From positions 1 through 43,869 of the forward strand of contig CAYUVA010000039.1 of assembly GCA_964448115.1 (NCBI GenBank): a stretch of DNA of 43,869 nucleotides, given 5' to 3'. The notes under the pieces were generated by a model, which saw only the letters and a list, made by a program, of their open reading frames with translations, had not been told where the DNA came from and searched no databases. The stretch is from CAYUVA01 sp964448115 [NCBI: uncultured bacterium] (GTDB taxonomy: Bacteria; CAYUVA01). Below, piece after piece: positions 25,850 through 35,273 of the stretch. Each line of letters starts with the position of its first letter. Positions within the stretch are counted from its first letter, which is position 1. A program made the translations under genes and the position numbers.

Positions 25850-27757
25850 TCACGCCTCATCCCTTACATCAGGCTGCCTGGGGGGCTCTGGTGGTTCGTG
25901 AGCGCGCTTTGGTACATTTGAAACACCAAATTCCTTAGCGATCTGATCGATCTGCTCACCACTCAGCGTTTCATTCTCCAGTAATTGTTTTGCCAGCTCA
26001 TGCAGTGCATCGATATTTTCGCCAAGCACCTTTTTAGCTGTGTCATAGGCATTATATACGATCTTTTTTATCTCGTTATCGATAATTACCGCCGTCGCCT
26101 CGCTGTGATCCTCCTTTTCTCCTAGTTCCTTACCTAAAAAGATATGTTCCTCCTTCTTGCCAAAGACCACCGGACCTAGCTCATCACTCATACCCCACTC
26201 GCAGACCATCTTGCGTGCTATCTGGGTTGCTCTCTCCAGGTCGTTTGCGCTGCCGTTGGTGGTCCATTCCTTGCCGAAGACCAGCTCCTCAGCCACCTTT
26301 CCGCCGAGCATTGATGCCAGGTTGTCCTCGAGATAATTCTTTGGATAAGTATATTTATCTTCCCTTGGTAGAAACTGGGTTAGTCCGAGAGCCATTCCAC
26401 GGGGGATTATGGTCGCCTTGTGTATCTCTTCAGCATTGGGGAGGAATTTTGCCACCAGTGCATGTCCAGCCTCATGGTATGCGATAAGCTTCTTTTCCTT
26501 GTCGGTTATGACGCGGCTGCGTTTCTCTGGACCCATCATTACCTTGTCCTTTGCATACTCCAGGTCAGCCATGTCAACCTTATCCTTGTTCTGCCTGGCA
26601 GCCCACAATGCAGCCTCATTGACCATATTTGCAAGGTCAGCGCCGCAGAAGCCTGGCGTACCTCTGGCTAGCACCACAAGATCGACATCTTCCGCCTTGG
26701 GTATATTTCTGAGATGTACCCTTAGTATCTCCTCTCGTCCCTTCACATCAGGGCGATCCACCACTATCTGGCGGTCGAACCTGCCCGGTCTTAGCAGCGC
26801 GGGATCGAGCACATCAGGGCGATTTGTGGCAGCGATGAGGATCACTCCCTCCTTGGACTCGAAGCCGTCCATCTCGACCAATAGGGCATTTAATGTCTGT
26901 TCCCTCTCATCATGTCCACCGCCGAGCCCGGCTCCGCGGTGTCGCCCCACCGCATCAAGTTCATCCATGAAGATAATGCAAGGGGCATTCTTTTTTCCCT
27001 TCTCGAATAGATCTCTCACCCGTGATGCTCCAACACCAACGAAAAGCTCTACGAAGTCAGAGCCGCTGATCGAAAAGAAGGGCACTGATGCCTCACCAGC
27101 GATCGCACGGGCAAGCAGGGTTTTACCGGTGCCTGGCGGTCCGACCAGCAGGACACCCTTGGGAATCTTACCGCCTAACTTTGAGAATCTTGAGGGGTCT
27201 TTAAGGAATTCTATTATCTCGCGCAGCTCCTCCTTGGCTTCCTCCACGCCAGCCACATCAGCGAAGGTTACCTTCTTATCCTGGTCGGTAGTCATCTTGG
27301 CGCGACTCTTGCCGAAGGATAAAGCCCGATTGCTTCCCCCCTGCATCTGCCTCATGAAGAAGATCCAAATACCGATGAATAAAGCCAGTGGCAGTACCCA
27401 GGTGGCGAGTATGGTCAACAGCGAGTTATCGCTCTGCTTTTCGACCTCGATGCGGACATTGTGATCGCGCAATAAAGGTATTAAATTTTGATCTATAGGT
27501 GCAAAGGTGGTGAAGGTTTGCTCTGCTTGCAACCCTGACTCAACTTGTCCCTTATAGGTACCCTCTATGCTATATCCCTTTACACTGGTTCCCACTATCT
27601 TAACCTCGGCGACAATGTTCTTTTGTACCTTATTGAGAAAATCGCTATATATAATCTTCTCGGATTGATTCTGTTGATCCTGGATGATCTTGTAGCTCAG
27701 AAGAGCGATTGCTATAATTACCATCCATAGGGTCAGGCTCTTTAGCTTGGAGTTCAA
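25850..27757 (-). CDS. ftsH: ATP-dependent zinc metalloprotease FtsH
   Basis: A 635-residue membrane-bound AAA+ protease that degrades misfolded or regulatory proteins at the inner membrane. Two membrane segments (about 8-23 and 113-134) flank a periplasmic domain. The AAA module has Walker A G-P-P-G-T-G-K-T (206-213), Walker B I-I-F-M-D-E-L-D (Leu in place of the usual Ile), and the second region of homology with R-P-G-R-F-D-R. The zinc site is H-E-A-G-H (428-432). The C-terminus is short and acidic/proline-rich. The start is TTG with AAGGGGGG about 8 bases before it. A good promoter at 27815-27843 suggests it leads its own transcript. Confidence 0.98.
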   Translation of the reverse strand: MNSKLKSLTLWMVIIAIALLSYKIIQDQQNQSEKIIYSDFLNKVQKNIVAEVKIVGTSVKGYSIEGTYKGQVESGLQAEQTFTTFAPIDQNLIPLLRDHNVRIEVEKQSDNSLLTILATWVLPLALFIGIWIFFMRQMQGGSNRALSFGKSRAKMTTDQDKKVTFADVAGVEEAKEELREIIEFLKDPSRFSKLGGKIPKGVLLVGPPGTGKTLLARAIAGEASVPFFSISGSDFVELFVGVGASRVRDLFEKGKKNAPCIIFMDELDAVGRHRGAGLGGGHDEREQTLNALLVEMDGFESKEGVILIAATNRPDVLDPALLRPGRFDRQIVVDRPDVKGREEILRVHLRNIPKAEDVDLVVLARGTPGFCGADLANMVNEAALWAARQNKDKVDMADLEYAKDKVMMGPEKRSRVITDKEKKLIAYHEAGHALVAKFLPNAEEIHKATIIPRGMALGLTQFLPREDKYTYPKNYLEDNLASMLGGKVAEELVFGKEWTTNGSANDLERATQIARKMVCEWGMSDELGPVVFGKKEEHIFLGKELGEKEDHSEATAVIIDNEIKKIVYNAYDTAKKVLGENIDALHELAKQLLENETLSGEQIDQIAKEFGVSNVPKRAHEPPEPPRQPDVRDEA

Positions 27758-27814
27758 GTCTTTGTCCCCCCTTATGGGTTTTCATTATTTTAGTCTCAAG
27801 GACATATCCTTTCT

Positions 27815-27843
27815 ATTATAAGAAAAAATGCTCCTAAAGACAA
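27815..27843 (-). promoter_or_regulatory. Sigma70-type promoter of ftsH
   Basis: On the minus strand TTGTCT (plus 27838-27843), 17-base spacer, then a perfect TATAAT (plus 27815-27820), about 58 bases upstream of the TTG start codon. No heat-shock inverted repeat is evident beside it. Confidence 0.55.
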
Positions 27844-27972
27844 ATTTACCTTACCAATCATATTATTTTAATTCCGACAACATAATAAATGAAAATATAC
27901 CTGGCAGGAAGGCTGGCGAAAGTCAGTGCAAGGAAAACACTCTCTTTTTTGTCAATGTAGAAATATAAATTT

Positions 27973-29370
27973 TCACTTAGACATAATTCTCCGGCGAAAA
28001 ATGCGCGGTGGTGAATCAAGCCTTTTCAGGTGTCCTTTCTCAAGGGTGAAAACATTGGTAGTAGGAGTTATGCATCTCCAATCCAGATGCCTGGTACTTA
28101 AATAATTTATGTTCCTTTGCCCATAGACGATACAGATTAGTTTGCCAGTGCCATCAAGTTGCATAAATGTAGGATTATCTGATTTATCTAAATAGATAAA
28201 AGTATCATCCTTATCTACTTCTGGAAATATAGTTTTGATTTCTGAAGTGATCCTGTGCAGTAACAGGTTGTTGTTGAAAAAGCCAATCTGCCACTTAAGA
28301 TTTGAGAAAATTATGATTGCAAGAAATAAAGTAATAAGTATCCATCGAGGCATTCTATAATATCGGTAAATTAATGAGCTTATAAGCAAAGCATAGCCAA
28401 CCAAGGAGAAATAAAGATACCAAGGGGCGGTTATATTGAATACAGGAATCAAAGGGATTAGTATTAAAATAAACGATAATTTTATTAAAACAGAATCTTT
28501 TTTATCTAATAACCTATAAATTAATAAAATATATAGAGGTATTAGCAATAATAAAAAGTAGCTGCCCTTAAAAAACAATAGAATATATATATTTTTTAGA
28601 AATATATTAATAATATGAAATATCAATGAAATATCAATATTCTTTGCTAAGTTAAAACTAGACTTTATATCTCGAAAGAGGAATAATCTGGCTAAAAGAT
28701 ACAAAATCGAAATAACTATGAATGGCAAAATTGTTTTAACACCATCTGTAAATAGAATCCATTTGCCGTTAAATATTCTCTTGTGAACAATTAAACAGAA
28801 TATAAAATATAATAAAACAGCCAGGGAGAGAGCCATCTCCTTTGCAAGTAGAGAAATAGTGAATCCAATAATACTTATTATAATATATTTCTTTGTGCCT
28901 TTTGAAATATATCTAATAAAAAATATTAAAGACACAAGGTAAAAAATAAAACATAGTGAATCGTTCCTTTTTGCCAGGTCAATTGCTACCACCGCACTTG
29001 AAATATGAGATGAGAAAATCATGCATGATAGCATTGATGCCATTATTGAGATTCCTAATTCCTTAAGAAGAAAATAGACCAAGATTACACAAATGATGTG
29101 AAATGTTAGGTTACTAAGATGATATCCCCACGCTCTTAAGCCATACAGGGCGTAATCAAGGTAAAAAGAAAGGGTGGCTAACGGTCTGATCCTGTCCTCT
29201 AATTCGATTATATAAGTCAATATCCACTTGGCAGGCTCAGTTATTTCATTGAAATAAAAGGAATAAAGATATCTTGTAATAACTTCATGGGTGAAGGGAA
29301 AACTTATCGAATAACCATAAATAATGATATTTAGGACAATTATGAAGAATATCGTTTTTTTATTATTCAT
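27973..29370 (-). CDS. TMTC-like polytopic membrane protein (putative GT-C protein O-mannosyltransferase type), AT-rich
   Basis: A 465-residue integral membrane protein with about eleven hydrophobic segments. The region R-P-L-A-T-L-S-F-Y-L-D-Y, then G-Y-H-L-S-N-L-T-F-H and later D-L-A-K-R-N-D-S-L, matches the pattern of bacterial relatives of TMTC/GT-C protein O-mannosyltransferases. The C-terminal TPR region of typical members is missing; a 70-residue basic tail stands in its place. Its bases are far richer in A and T than its neighbours, with Ile/Lys/Asn-heavy composition and many ATA codons, suggesting horizontal transfer or weak selection. It follows the BNR-repeat gene after 18 bases in the same direction. 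Confidence 0.55.
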   Translation of the reverse strand: MNNKKTIFFIIVLNIIIYGYSISFPFTHEVITRYLYSFYFNEITEPAKWILTYIIELEDRIRPLATLSFYLDYALYGLRAWGYHLSNLTFHIICVILVYFLLKELGISIMASMLSCMIFSSHISSAVVAIDLAKRNDSLCFIFYLVSLIFFIRYISKGTKKYIIISIIGFTISLLAKEMALSLAVLLYFIFCLIVHKRIFNGKWILFTDGVKTILPFIVISILYLLARLFLFRDIKSSFNLAKNIDISLIFHIINIFLKNIYILLFFKGSYFLLLLIPLYILLIYRLLDKKDSVLIKLSFILILIPLIPVFNITAPWYLYFSLVGYALLISSLIYRYYRMPRWILITLFLAIIIFSNLKWQIGFFNNNLLLHRITSEIKTIFPEVDKDDTFIYLDKSDNPTFMQLDGTGKLICIVYGQRNINYLSTRHLDWRCITPTTNVFTLEKGHLKRLDSPPRIFRRRIMSK

Positions 29371-29388
29371 AAAAAATTAAATGCATCC

Positions 29389-31002
29389 TTACTTACCTAC
29401 CGGCAGGTATGGCCATAGGTCGCCTTCGCAGCCGCTGCCGCGGGGCATTATCTCGATAAGGATATACCCTTGCGGGATACCCGATGGGAACTTGTCTATA
29501 TCAAGCCGATAAAAGTAATTAACCGGATCTATCATCGGCATGGTCAGCCCGGTTGGCTCTCCCTCGAAGTAAATCTCCAGCAGCAAAGCCTGCCATTGCT
29601 GTGGATCGTAAGCAGCAGCGAACAGGCTCATATACCCTCCTGTGCTGCTGGTTATATGTGTATTAAGATAGCCGGCAATAATAACCCTCGGTGGTTGGCA
29701 TCCCGGAGCTGTTGCGGTTGCCGTGGGAGTAGTTGTCGGTGTTACTGTCGGCGAGGTGGCAGGGACCGTCGGCGTCGGCGTGGGGGTGCTATACAGCGAT
29801 CTAGTAAAGTAACATCTCGCAACGCCATCTTGATTATCCCGATAAACCAGGCAGGGATTCCAACCATCCTGCACCAGGACTAGCGCATCCTTGAAGCTGG
29901 CTGCATAGACAATCCACCTATTAGGCGACCATTGTTCGCTTTGGGCGAGCAGCTCGGTCAGGTAGATATTGCTCTGCTTGTGCGGCAGCCCCCTTGAGTC
30001 ATGCCAGGCGATAAAGACGCCAACCGGACTTGAGGTTATCCCCGGCATCACCGGCTGGTAGCGTATATCAGCATACTGATCGCTCATATTGGCCGGTGCA
30101 GACCAGCTCAAGCCCTGGTTTTCGGATTCGACCATGCATATTTTCGCCTCGCCTGCCGGATAATCGGCATAGACGATGCGCACCACGCTTCCGTCATCGC
30201 TGATGGCAGCCTTCTCCACGAACGATGGTTGGTACACCTTATTCAGCTCCACGGCAAGTATGGGCTGGGACCAGTGGTCTGCGTAGTCGGTGCTGCGCCG
30301 CAAATACAGCTTGTAGTTATCGTGTGCGCCGCTGGTGTCGTAATAGACGCCGTAAACCCGGTTATCGCGGGAATAGAGCGTGGGCAGACCGCTGAAATCT
30401 CCATCGTCGAGACTGAACATCCATGGCTGGGAGAACCTGTTCGTTTGGTCAGCGATCTTGATGCAATATGTCTCCCAGGTGCCGTTTTGATCACCCATAT
30501 AGAGTACCATTGCTCTATGGTCGATAATTGCCAGGTCAGGATGCTGAACATTCATTCCTTCCGGGGAGATGATCGCTGGCTCAATCCAAGTAGTTCCACC
30601 ATGGTCGTTCTTAGTGAAATAAAGCCTGCTGTCGCTGGAGCTTCCCTGCACATAAGCGAGGTACAGCCCTTCATCGCTCCCTGCCAGTGTATGATGCTTG
30701 ATCCTGATACCGCTGCTCAAAATGGTTGATGGCTCGCTCCAGGAGACGCCGCCGTCGCTGCTTCGTATATGCCTCAGGTTCCAGTAGTAGTCGGCTCTAT
30801 CCATGTAGATGATATCGATATCACTGCCAGAGGCATATATATCAACCGCCTCGGTCTCAATGGCTGGAGGTGAGATGGGGATAGGCTCTCTCCATTGGGA
30901 TTGTTCCCCCCTTTTGTCCCCCCGTGAAGGGTGGGAGGCGGTCAGTTGATACGATAGCGTAATCAGTATAAGCGCTACGAATATTCTGGGAGCTGCTCTC
31001 AT
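29389..31002 (-). CDS. Secreted BNR/sialidase-like repeat protein with Thr/Pro linker and a novel C-terminal domain
   Basis: A 537-residue exported protein. An N-terminal signal peptide (about 1-22) is followed by a beta-propeller of about 380 residues. It carries Asp-box-like motifs such as S-S-D-G-G-V-S-W, N-D-H-G-G-T-T-W and S-E-N-Q-G-L-S-W, as in sialidases and other exo-glycosidase-type propellers. The catalytic Arg triad and Tyr of true sialidases cannot be confirmed. A Thr/Pro-rich linker (about 404-433) leads to a 104-residue C-terminal domain with G-Y-L-N-T-H-I-T-S-S-T-G-G. The same domain closes the protein at 41831-43438. It follows the porin gene after 60 bases and precedes the TMTC-like gene. 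It may bind or cleave glycans, but this is inference. Confidence 0.7.
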   Translation of the reverse strand: MRAAPRIFVALILITLSYQLTASHPSRGDKRGEQSQWREPIPISPPAIETEAVDIYASGSDIDIIYMDRADYYWNLRHIRSSDGGVSWSEPSTILSSGIRIKHHTLAGSDEGLYLAYVQGSSSDSRLYFTKNDHGGTTWIEPAIISPEGMNVQHPDLAIIDHRAMVLYMGDQNGTWETYCIKIADQTNRFSQPWMFSLDDGDFSGLPTLYSRDNRVYGVYYDTSGAHDNYKLYLRRSTDYADHWSQPILAVELNKVYQPSFVEKAAISDDGSVVRIVYADYPAGEAKICMVESENQGLSWSAPANMSDQYADIRYQPVMPGITSSPVGVFIAWHDSRGLPHKQSNIYLTELLAQSEQWSPNRWIVYAASFKDALVLVQDGWNPCLVYRDNQDGVARCYFTRSLYSTPTPTPTVPATSPTVTPTTTPTATATAPGCQPPRVIIAGYLNTHITSSTGGYMSLFAAAYDPQQWQALLLEIYFEGEPTGLTMPMIDPVNYFYRLDIDKFPSGIPQGYILIEIMPRGSGCEGDLWPYLPVGK

Positions 31003-31062
31003 TGCTCAATTACCTTGTATATACGCAATGGAGCGATTGAAGTCAATCGGTTGATCGATAAA

Positions 31063-32367
31063 CTATCGGAACTTGTAGCTAACCGATATGGCTGCGATAT
31101 CGAAGTTGATCCTGAACTTGCCCAGCAACGGCGGTCTCTGTGTGGAATAATCGATATTGCGCTCCTTGATGTGGTAGTATGCATAAGACAGGTCCAGGGT
31201 GAGCTTTTCGGTGGCGCGCCAGCCTAATCCAAGGCTATAGCCCTGCTTGGAGCAATCGGGCACATCGAGCCAGAATGACTCATCAGGTATGGGGGATGGA
31301 TCGTTAAGGAAACCTGCTCTCAGGGCAAACCTCTTGGTGGCTTGATACTGCACGCCCAATCGAACCTCGATGCGATCCTTCCAATTCTTGGGCAGATAGA
31401 CCTTCTCGAAATTCAGCGGATTCTCTCCGAGCAAGATCTCGTATCGCTGCATGGCTTTTGACCAGTCCATCCAGACCCCCTCGCCGCTGAGCAGCCACCT
31501 ATGGCCAAGCCTATAGCTCAATCCCAACTGACAGTATTGCGGAGTATCTATCGGCACCTCGGAGTATATCTGTATCGATTCGCCAAAGACTGGCTGCATT
31601 GGTGGAGGTATCTGTGTGGTGATATCTCCCTTGAATCTCAGTTGAATCGCCGGCACATAGTGAATCCCCAAGGTCAGCCGGTCGGTAATATCATAAAGCA
31701 ACCCGACATCAGCGGTGAAACTTCTAGCCCCGGTGCGTAATTGTGATCGTATGCGTGTATTGGGGTCTTCCATGAGTACATCGGTCAGCCCCGGGGTGTA
31801 TAGTGCATCCTGGAAGATATCGACCGAGTAATATGCGATCACTGCGTCTATATTTGCTCCTAATGCGAGTCTATCAGTAGCCTGCCAGCCGATGACCAGT
31901 CCGCTTTTTACGATATATAAACGCTCATATCGCATCATATACTTTTGCGTTCCCCAGTCTGGCCAGTCGAAGACAGCTCCATAGGGAGCAAATCCTGCAA
32001 GCCCTATGGTCCAGTTTTCCGTGCCTAGGTCATCGGTTATGGCAGCCATAGGACCGATTACTAGATGATTCTCCAGTTCTGATACCGGATAGGAGTCAGC
32101 GAGATGATCGGCAGCTCGATAGAACTCGCCGTTGTAGAGGATAGCATTACTCAGATTGAACAAGGCATTGCATCCTTTTAACTTGGCTACGCCAGCCGGA
32201 TTATAGAATACACTGGAGAGATCTTGGGCAACCGCTGTGAAGGCGCCTCCCATGCCAACCGCCCAACCGCCTTGTTCGCTGACAAAATAACCGCCAGCTA
32301 TCGCCATGGCTGGACAAACCAGTAGTACGAAGAAAAAGGGGATGGTGTCTCCTTGAAACCTAGACAT
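31063..32367 (-). CDS. FadL/OmpP1/TodX-family outer membrane channel
   Basis: A 434-residue outer-membrane beta-barrel expected to pass hydrophobic compounds. A signal peptide ends near A-M-A-I-A-G-G. The N-terminal hatch motif is visible as V-F-Y-N-P-A-G-V-A-K-L, the hallmark of FadL proteins. Many alternating-hydrophobic strands follow, and the protein ends with V-S-Y-K-F-R; an aromatic residue just before a final Arg is slightly unlike the usual terminal Phe. A GGGAG site lies 8 bases before the ATG, and a promoter at 32493-32522. The BNR-repeat and TMTC-like genes follow in the same direction and are likely cotranscribed. The transported compound is unknown. Confidence 0.88.
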   Translation of the reverse strand: MSRFQGDTIPFFFVLLVCPAMAIAGGYFVSEQGGWAVGMGGAFTAVAQDLSSVFYNPAGVAKLKGCNALFNLSNAILYNGEFYRAADHLADSYPVSELENHLVIGPMAAITDDLGTENWTIGLAGFAPYGAVFDWPDWGTQKYMMRYERLYIVKSGLVIGWQATDRLALGANIDAVIAYYSVDIFQDALYTPGLTDVLMEDPNTRIRSQLRTGARSFTADVGLLYDITDRLTLGIHYVPAIQLRFKGDITTQIPPPMQPVFGESIQIYSEVPIDTPQYCQLGLSYRLGHRWLLSGEGVWMDWSKAMQRYEILLGENPLNFEKVYLPKNWKDRIEVRLGVQYQATKRFALRAGFLNDPSPIPDESFWLDVPDCSKQGYSLGLGWRATEKLTLDLSYAYYHIKERNIDYSTQRPPLLGKFRINFDIAAISVSYKFR

Positions 32368-32492
32368 AATGCAAGCTCCCTTTTATCTAATGTCTCAAAA
32401 CTCCCAATTCTGTTTGTCATCGTTTCTTTTCCCCTCACTTATGTCACCAAGCAGGAGAATTAGCGATCAGGAGCTATCCTATTAGCCAATGG

Positions 32493-32522
32493 AATATAAA
32501 CACACTGGTCTTAGCTAGTCAA
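32493..32522 (-). promoter_or_regulatory. Sigma70-type promoter of the porin operon
   Basis: On the minus strand TTGACT (plus 32517-32522), 18-base spacer, TATATT (plus 32493-32498), about 125 bases upstream of the porin start. The leader between promoter and start shows no strong hairpin. Confidence 0.45.
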
Positions 32523-32555
32523 ATAACCGTCCATCGATGATCGATTGTCCGGGAT

Positions 32556-34253
32556 TCACTGCTTTTGAAGATCTATTATCACCTGCTCATCGGTAGAAAT
32601 GTTCAGGAACGCACGGACCTCCTCGAAGGTTGCCCCGCAATCGATGAAGCGCCAGAGTTGCTTGCACTTAAGATCCGGGAAGTGATCATCGCAAAAGCAA
32701 ATATCCTCATAGGGGCGAAAGATCCCAGCCATGATATCATCCTCGAAAAGGTACGAGGCGAAGCCATCGCCGGTGCGATAAATGAGAATATATGGCTTAC
32801 TGGAAAGTAGCCTGGGGAAAGCCCGCGAGATATCATAGCTTAAATCCACAATGTAATCTGGTTCACCGGCAATCCTTCTGAATACCTTTGCATCATAGAT
32901 ATTAGGGCTTATCAGGAACTTGTGCTCCCTGGCGATATTGGCGATCAGCTCACCTGGTTCGACAAAGAACATAAGCAACTTGTCCCAAACTAGTTGACGC
33001 ATAGTTAGATGGCCGGTCAGAGGGATGAAGTTATGCTCATACTGGTATAAAAAAAGCATGTTCCAAACAACGAGAAATAATAGCACAGCGATGAATGCGC
33101 GTTGTAGGGAAGCCTTTTTCATCGTGCTTAGCAGCTCCGCAATGCCTAAAGCGAATATGGTTGTGCAATTGGCGAACTGCCGCAAGCCGAAGTGAATGCC
33201 GGTGCCGTAGTAGATCACGCTACTGTTGAGATGAAGTTGAAGCAAAAATGCCATAAAAAGCAGGATATGTACCGATTTTTTCTTGAACCCGGCTAACAGT
33301 CCGATCAGGGCGATCCCCACCATTGGCGTCCAGGTTATCAATCCGTGATTGGTAGAAAAAAGAATTGGTCTCCAGTCAGGTAATTTGATGCTTAGAAAGT
33401 TGCTGTGAGCGTAATAGTAAACAAAGTACTTGTCATGGATCGTCTTCCAGTAAATATTTTGCGGGGAAAAGCCGATCAAGACCGCGGGCAGAAAAAGCCC
33501 ATGTTTCAAGGTCGCAGCAGAGAAATCCTTGAGATCAAGCTTCCTGGCAGCCCTGAGCTGATCCCTCAATGCGTCGAAAAAGGGTAAAACCATGAATAGA
33601 GCATTCTGCCAGCGCACCATGCACATCAAGCCACCAGCGAAACCGAGAATGATCAAGCTCTTGCAGGTGGGTTTATCCCTCTGTTGAAGCCAATAATACA
33701 CAAAAATGGTTACTATAAAATAAGAGGGTGCATGATTCATGGTGGTCTGCCAGATAGTTGTATTTAGCACCGATGTTCCGCCTATCACTGCCAGGCTGCT
33801 CATGATCGATACCCGCCGACTATAAAAAAGGCACAATGTTTTGTAGGTCAATAATATAGCCAGGAAGCTATAAACCAGGTTGGCAAAATAGGCGCTAGCC
33901 TGGTGAAAGGTCGAATATACGCTGGTGGAGATCGGCAAGCCGAGCTTGTTAAAGAAAATTGCACAAATGTGAAACAATCCAAAAAATGGCGCCCATAAGA
34001 TGGCAGTCCCCACCGGCACTGAGTGATAGAAATGTGGCTGGGGATTGAAGTACTGGATACGATCCATCCAGAAAAAATCGTGATCGATCACAAAGGAGAC
34101 CACCTGTGCATAGTATCCGAAGGCGTCTCCCTCGAGGATTATCTCGCGCCCCTTGAACTTGAAGATGATCAGAAATAAAAGACAACCTATAAATAAGACA
34201 AACAGCAGTCGATAAACATTCCTGTCCGAGCACATGTCCTGGCGATTGCACAT
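32556..34253 (-). CDS. Polytopic membrane protein, GT-C glycosyltransferase-like
   Basis: A 565-residue integral membrane protein with about ten hydrophobic segments between residues 10 and 440 and a soluble tail of about 120 residues. The first outer loop includes I-L-E-G-D-A-F-G-Y-Y-A and D-R-I-Q-Y-F-N-P, an acidic pattern as in GT-C (PMT_2/ArnT) proteins, though the canonical D-E pair is not obvious. The ATG at 34253 is chosen because an upstream in-frame ATG at 34325 would overlap the preceding gene by 56 bases; the ribosome site is weak. It follows the TIM-barrel gene after 16 bases. Tail function and substrate are unknown. Confidence 0.6.
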   Translation of the reverse strand: MCNRQDMCSDRNVYRLLFVLFIGCLLFLIIFKFKGREIILEGDAFGYYAQVVSFVIDHDFFWMDRIQYFNPQPHFYHSVPVGTAILWAPFFGLFHICAIFFNKLGLPISTSVYSTFHQASAYFANLVYSFLAILLTYKTLCLFYSRRVSIMSSLAVIGGTSVLNTTIWQTTMNHAPSYFIVTIFVYYWLQQRDKPTCKSLIILGFAGGLMCMVRWQNALFMVLPFFDALRDQLRAARKLDLKDFSAATLKHGLFLPAVLIGFSPQNIYWKTIHDKYFVYYYAHSNFLSIKLPDWRPILFSTNHGLITWTPMVGIALIGLLAGFKKKSVHILLFMAFLLQLHLNSSVIYYGTGIHFGLRQFANCTTIFALGIAELLSTMKKASLQRAFIAVLLFLVVWNMLFLYQYEHNFIPLTGHLTMRQLVWDKLLMFFVEPGELIANIAREHKFLISPNIYDAKVFRRIAGEPDYIVDLSYDISRAFPRLLSSKPYILIYRTGDGFASYLFEDDIMAGIFRPYEDICFCDDHFPDLKCKQLWRFIDCGATFEEVRAFLNISTDEQVIIDLQKQ

Positions 34254-34269
34254 ATTTAATCTTGTACTT

Positions 34270-35088
34270 CTATGAGAGCAAGTCTTTAGCGCCCTGGATA
34301 CACTGGCTGGCAAGCTCCAGTACATCTTGACCCCCAGTGGGGATGGGCAGCTTTATTGAGAAGGGCTTGGTATATCCGATGCGCAGAAGTTCGCTCAGGA
34401 TCTGCCGGTTGGGGATCACTCCCGGTCCCGGAATTATGCGATCTTGCTCGGTCATCTCTGGTCGTGGTTTTTCATTCGCATCGCCTATATAGACCGCGTA
34501 CAATCGCCTTTGGTCGATGCCCTCGATGACCTCCAACCTCGATTCACCGATATAGAAATGAAATGTATCAATTGCGATACCTACATTATTCCTATCTGTC
34601 TTGTAGATGATATCGAGTGCCTGGGAGAGTCTGCTGATCGAGCTATCTTCAAAGCCAGGGAACTCTAGCGCCAGGCCGATATCATATCGAAGTGCGATAT
34701 GAGCCATCTCCCTTAGAATATTGACCGTCTCGGCTTTTACCTCGCGATGGGTTATCTCCTTGTCCGGCAACAAGCCAGGGGTAAGGATGATGTAATTACA
34801 TCCGATCTCTGAGGCAACCTCGCTGAGGAATCGACAGTCATCCATGACCCTTTGTTGCTGCTCGCTGTGGCCGAAGTTTATGCCAGCAATGTTATAGATG
34901 CTATAAGGAGCCAACTCTGGAAAGCCTGACACCAAGGACTTTAGCTGCTGAAGGTCTTGGTCTGTGATATATTGCCTTAGCTTATTTGACACCAGGTCTA
35001 TGCAGTTGCATCCCGCTCGATGTGCAAGGGTTAGCTGGTCCTCCAGCGAAAGCTCGGACAACAAACACGCATTGAGACAAAGCTTCAT
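34270..35088 (-). CDS. Sugar phosphate isomerase/epimerase-like TIM-barrel protein with altered metal site
   Basis: A 272-residue protein of the xylose-isomerase-like TIM-barrel family (AP endonuclease 2 fold). Two expected metal ligands are present: Glu142 in L-A-L-E-F-P-G and Asp174 in A-I-D-T-F-H. The other two positions look changed: the histidine of the usual V-H-I-x-D strand is Tyr200 (V-Y-I-G-D), and the final Glu of S-V-E-L is Lys246 (S-I-K-L). The loop R-I-I-P-G-P-G-V-I is conserved, so the fold is intact. Catalysis may be lost or altered. A GGAGG site precedes the ATG at the expected distance. It heads a two-gene unit with the GT-C protein. Confidence 0.75.
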   Translation of the reverse strand: MKLCLNACLLSELSLEDQLTLAHRAGCNCIDLVSNKLRQYITDQDLQQLKSLVSGFPELAPYSIYNIAGINFGHSEQQQRVMDDCRFLSEVASEIGCNYIILTPGLLPDKEITHREVKAETVNILREMAHIALRYDIGLALEFPGFEDSSISRLSQALDIIYKTDRNNVGIAIDTFHFYIGESRLEVIEGIDQRRLYAVYIGDANEKPRPEMTEQDRIIPGPGVIPNRQILSELLRIGYTKPFSIKLPIPTGGQDVLELASQCIQGAKDLLS

Positions 35089-35273
35089 TTTCGTTTATCC
35101 TCCAGGAAATGATAGGGAGGTTGGGCTTCTCTCCATTTCGAGATTTGCTCGTAGCTTGATCATCGATTTCCAACAGTTCGATATTATATCATTACAGTAA
35201 GGTTTTCCAACCGCCTTTAAAAGCATCTATTCGACAACTAATCCTATTCGACATGGTGAATATGACCATTTTC

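Noticed and set aside
26409-27464. 351-codon plus-strand open frame
   Set aside because: It lies wholly opposite ftsH, is Ser/Pro/Arg-rich in the manner of antisense frames, and shows no recognisable motif.
30229-30729. 166-codon plus-strand frame
   Set aside because: It lies opposite the BNR-repeat protein, whose Asp-box motifs run through the same bases.
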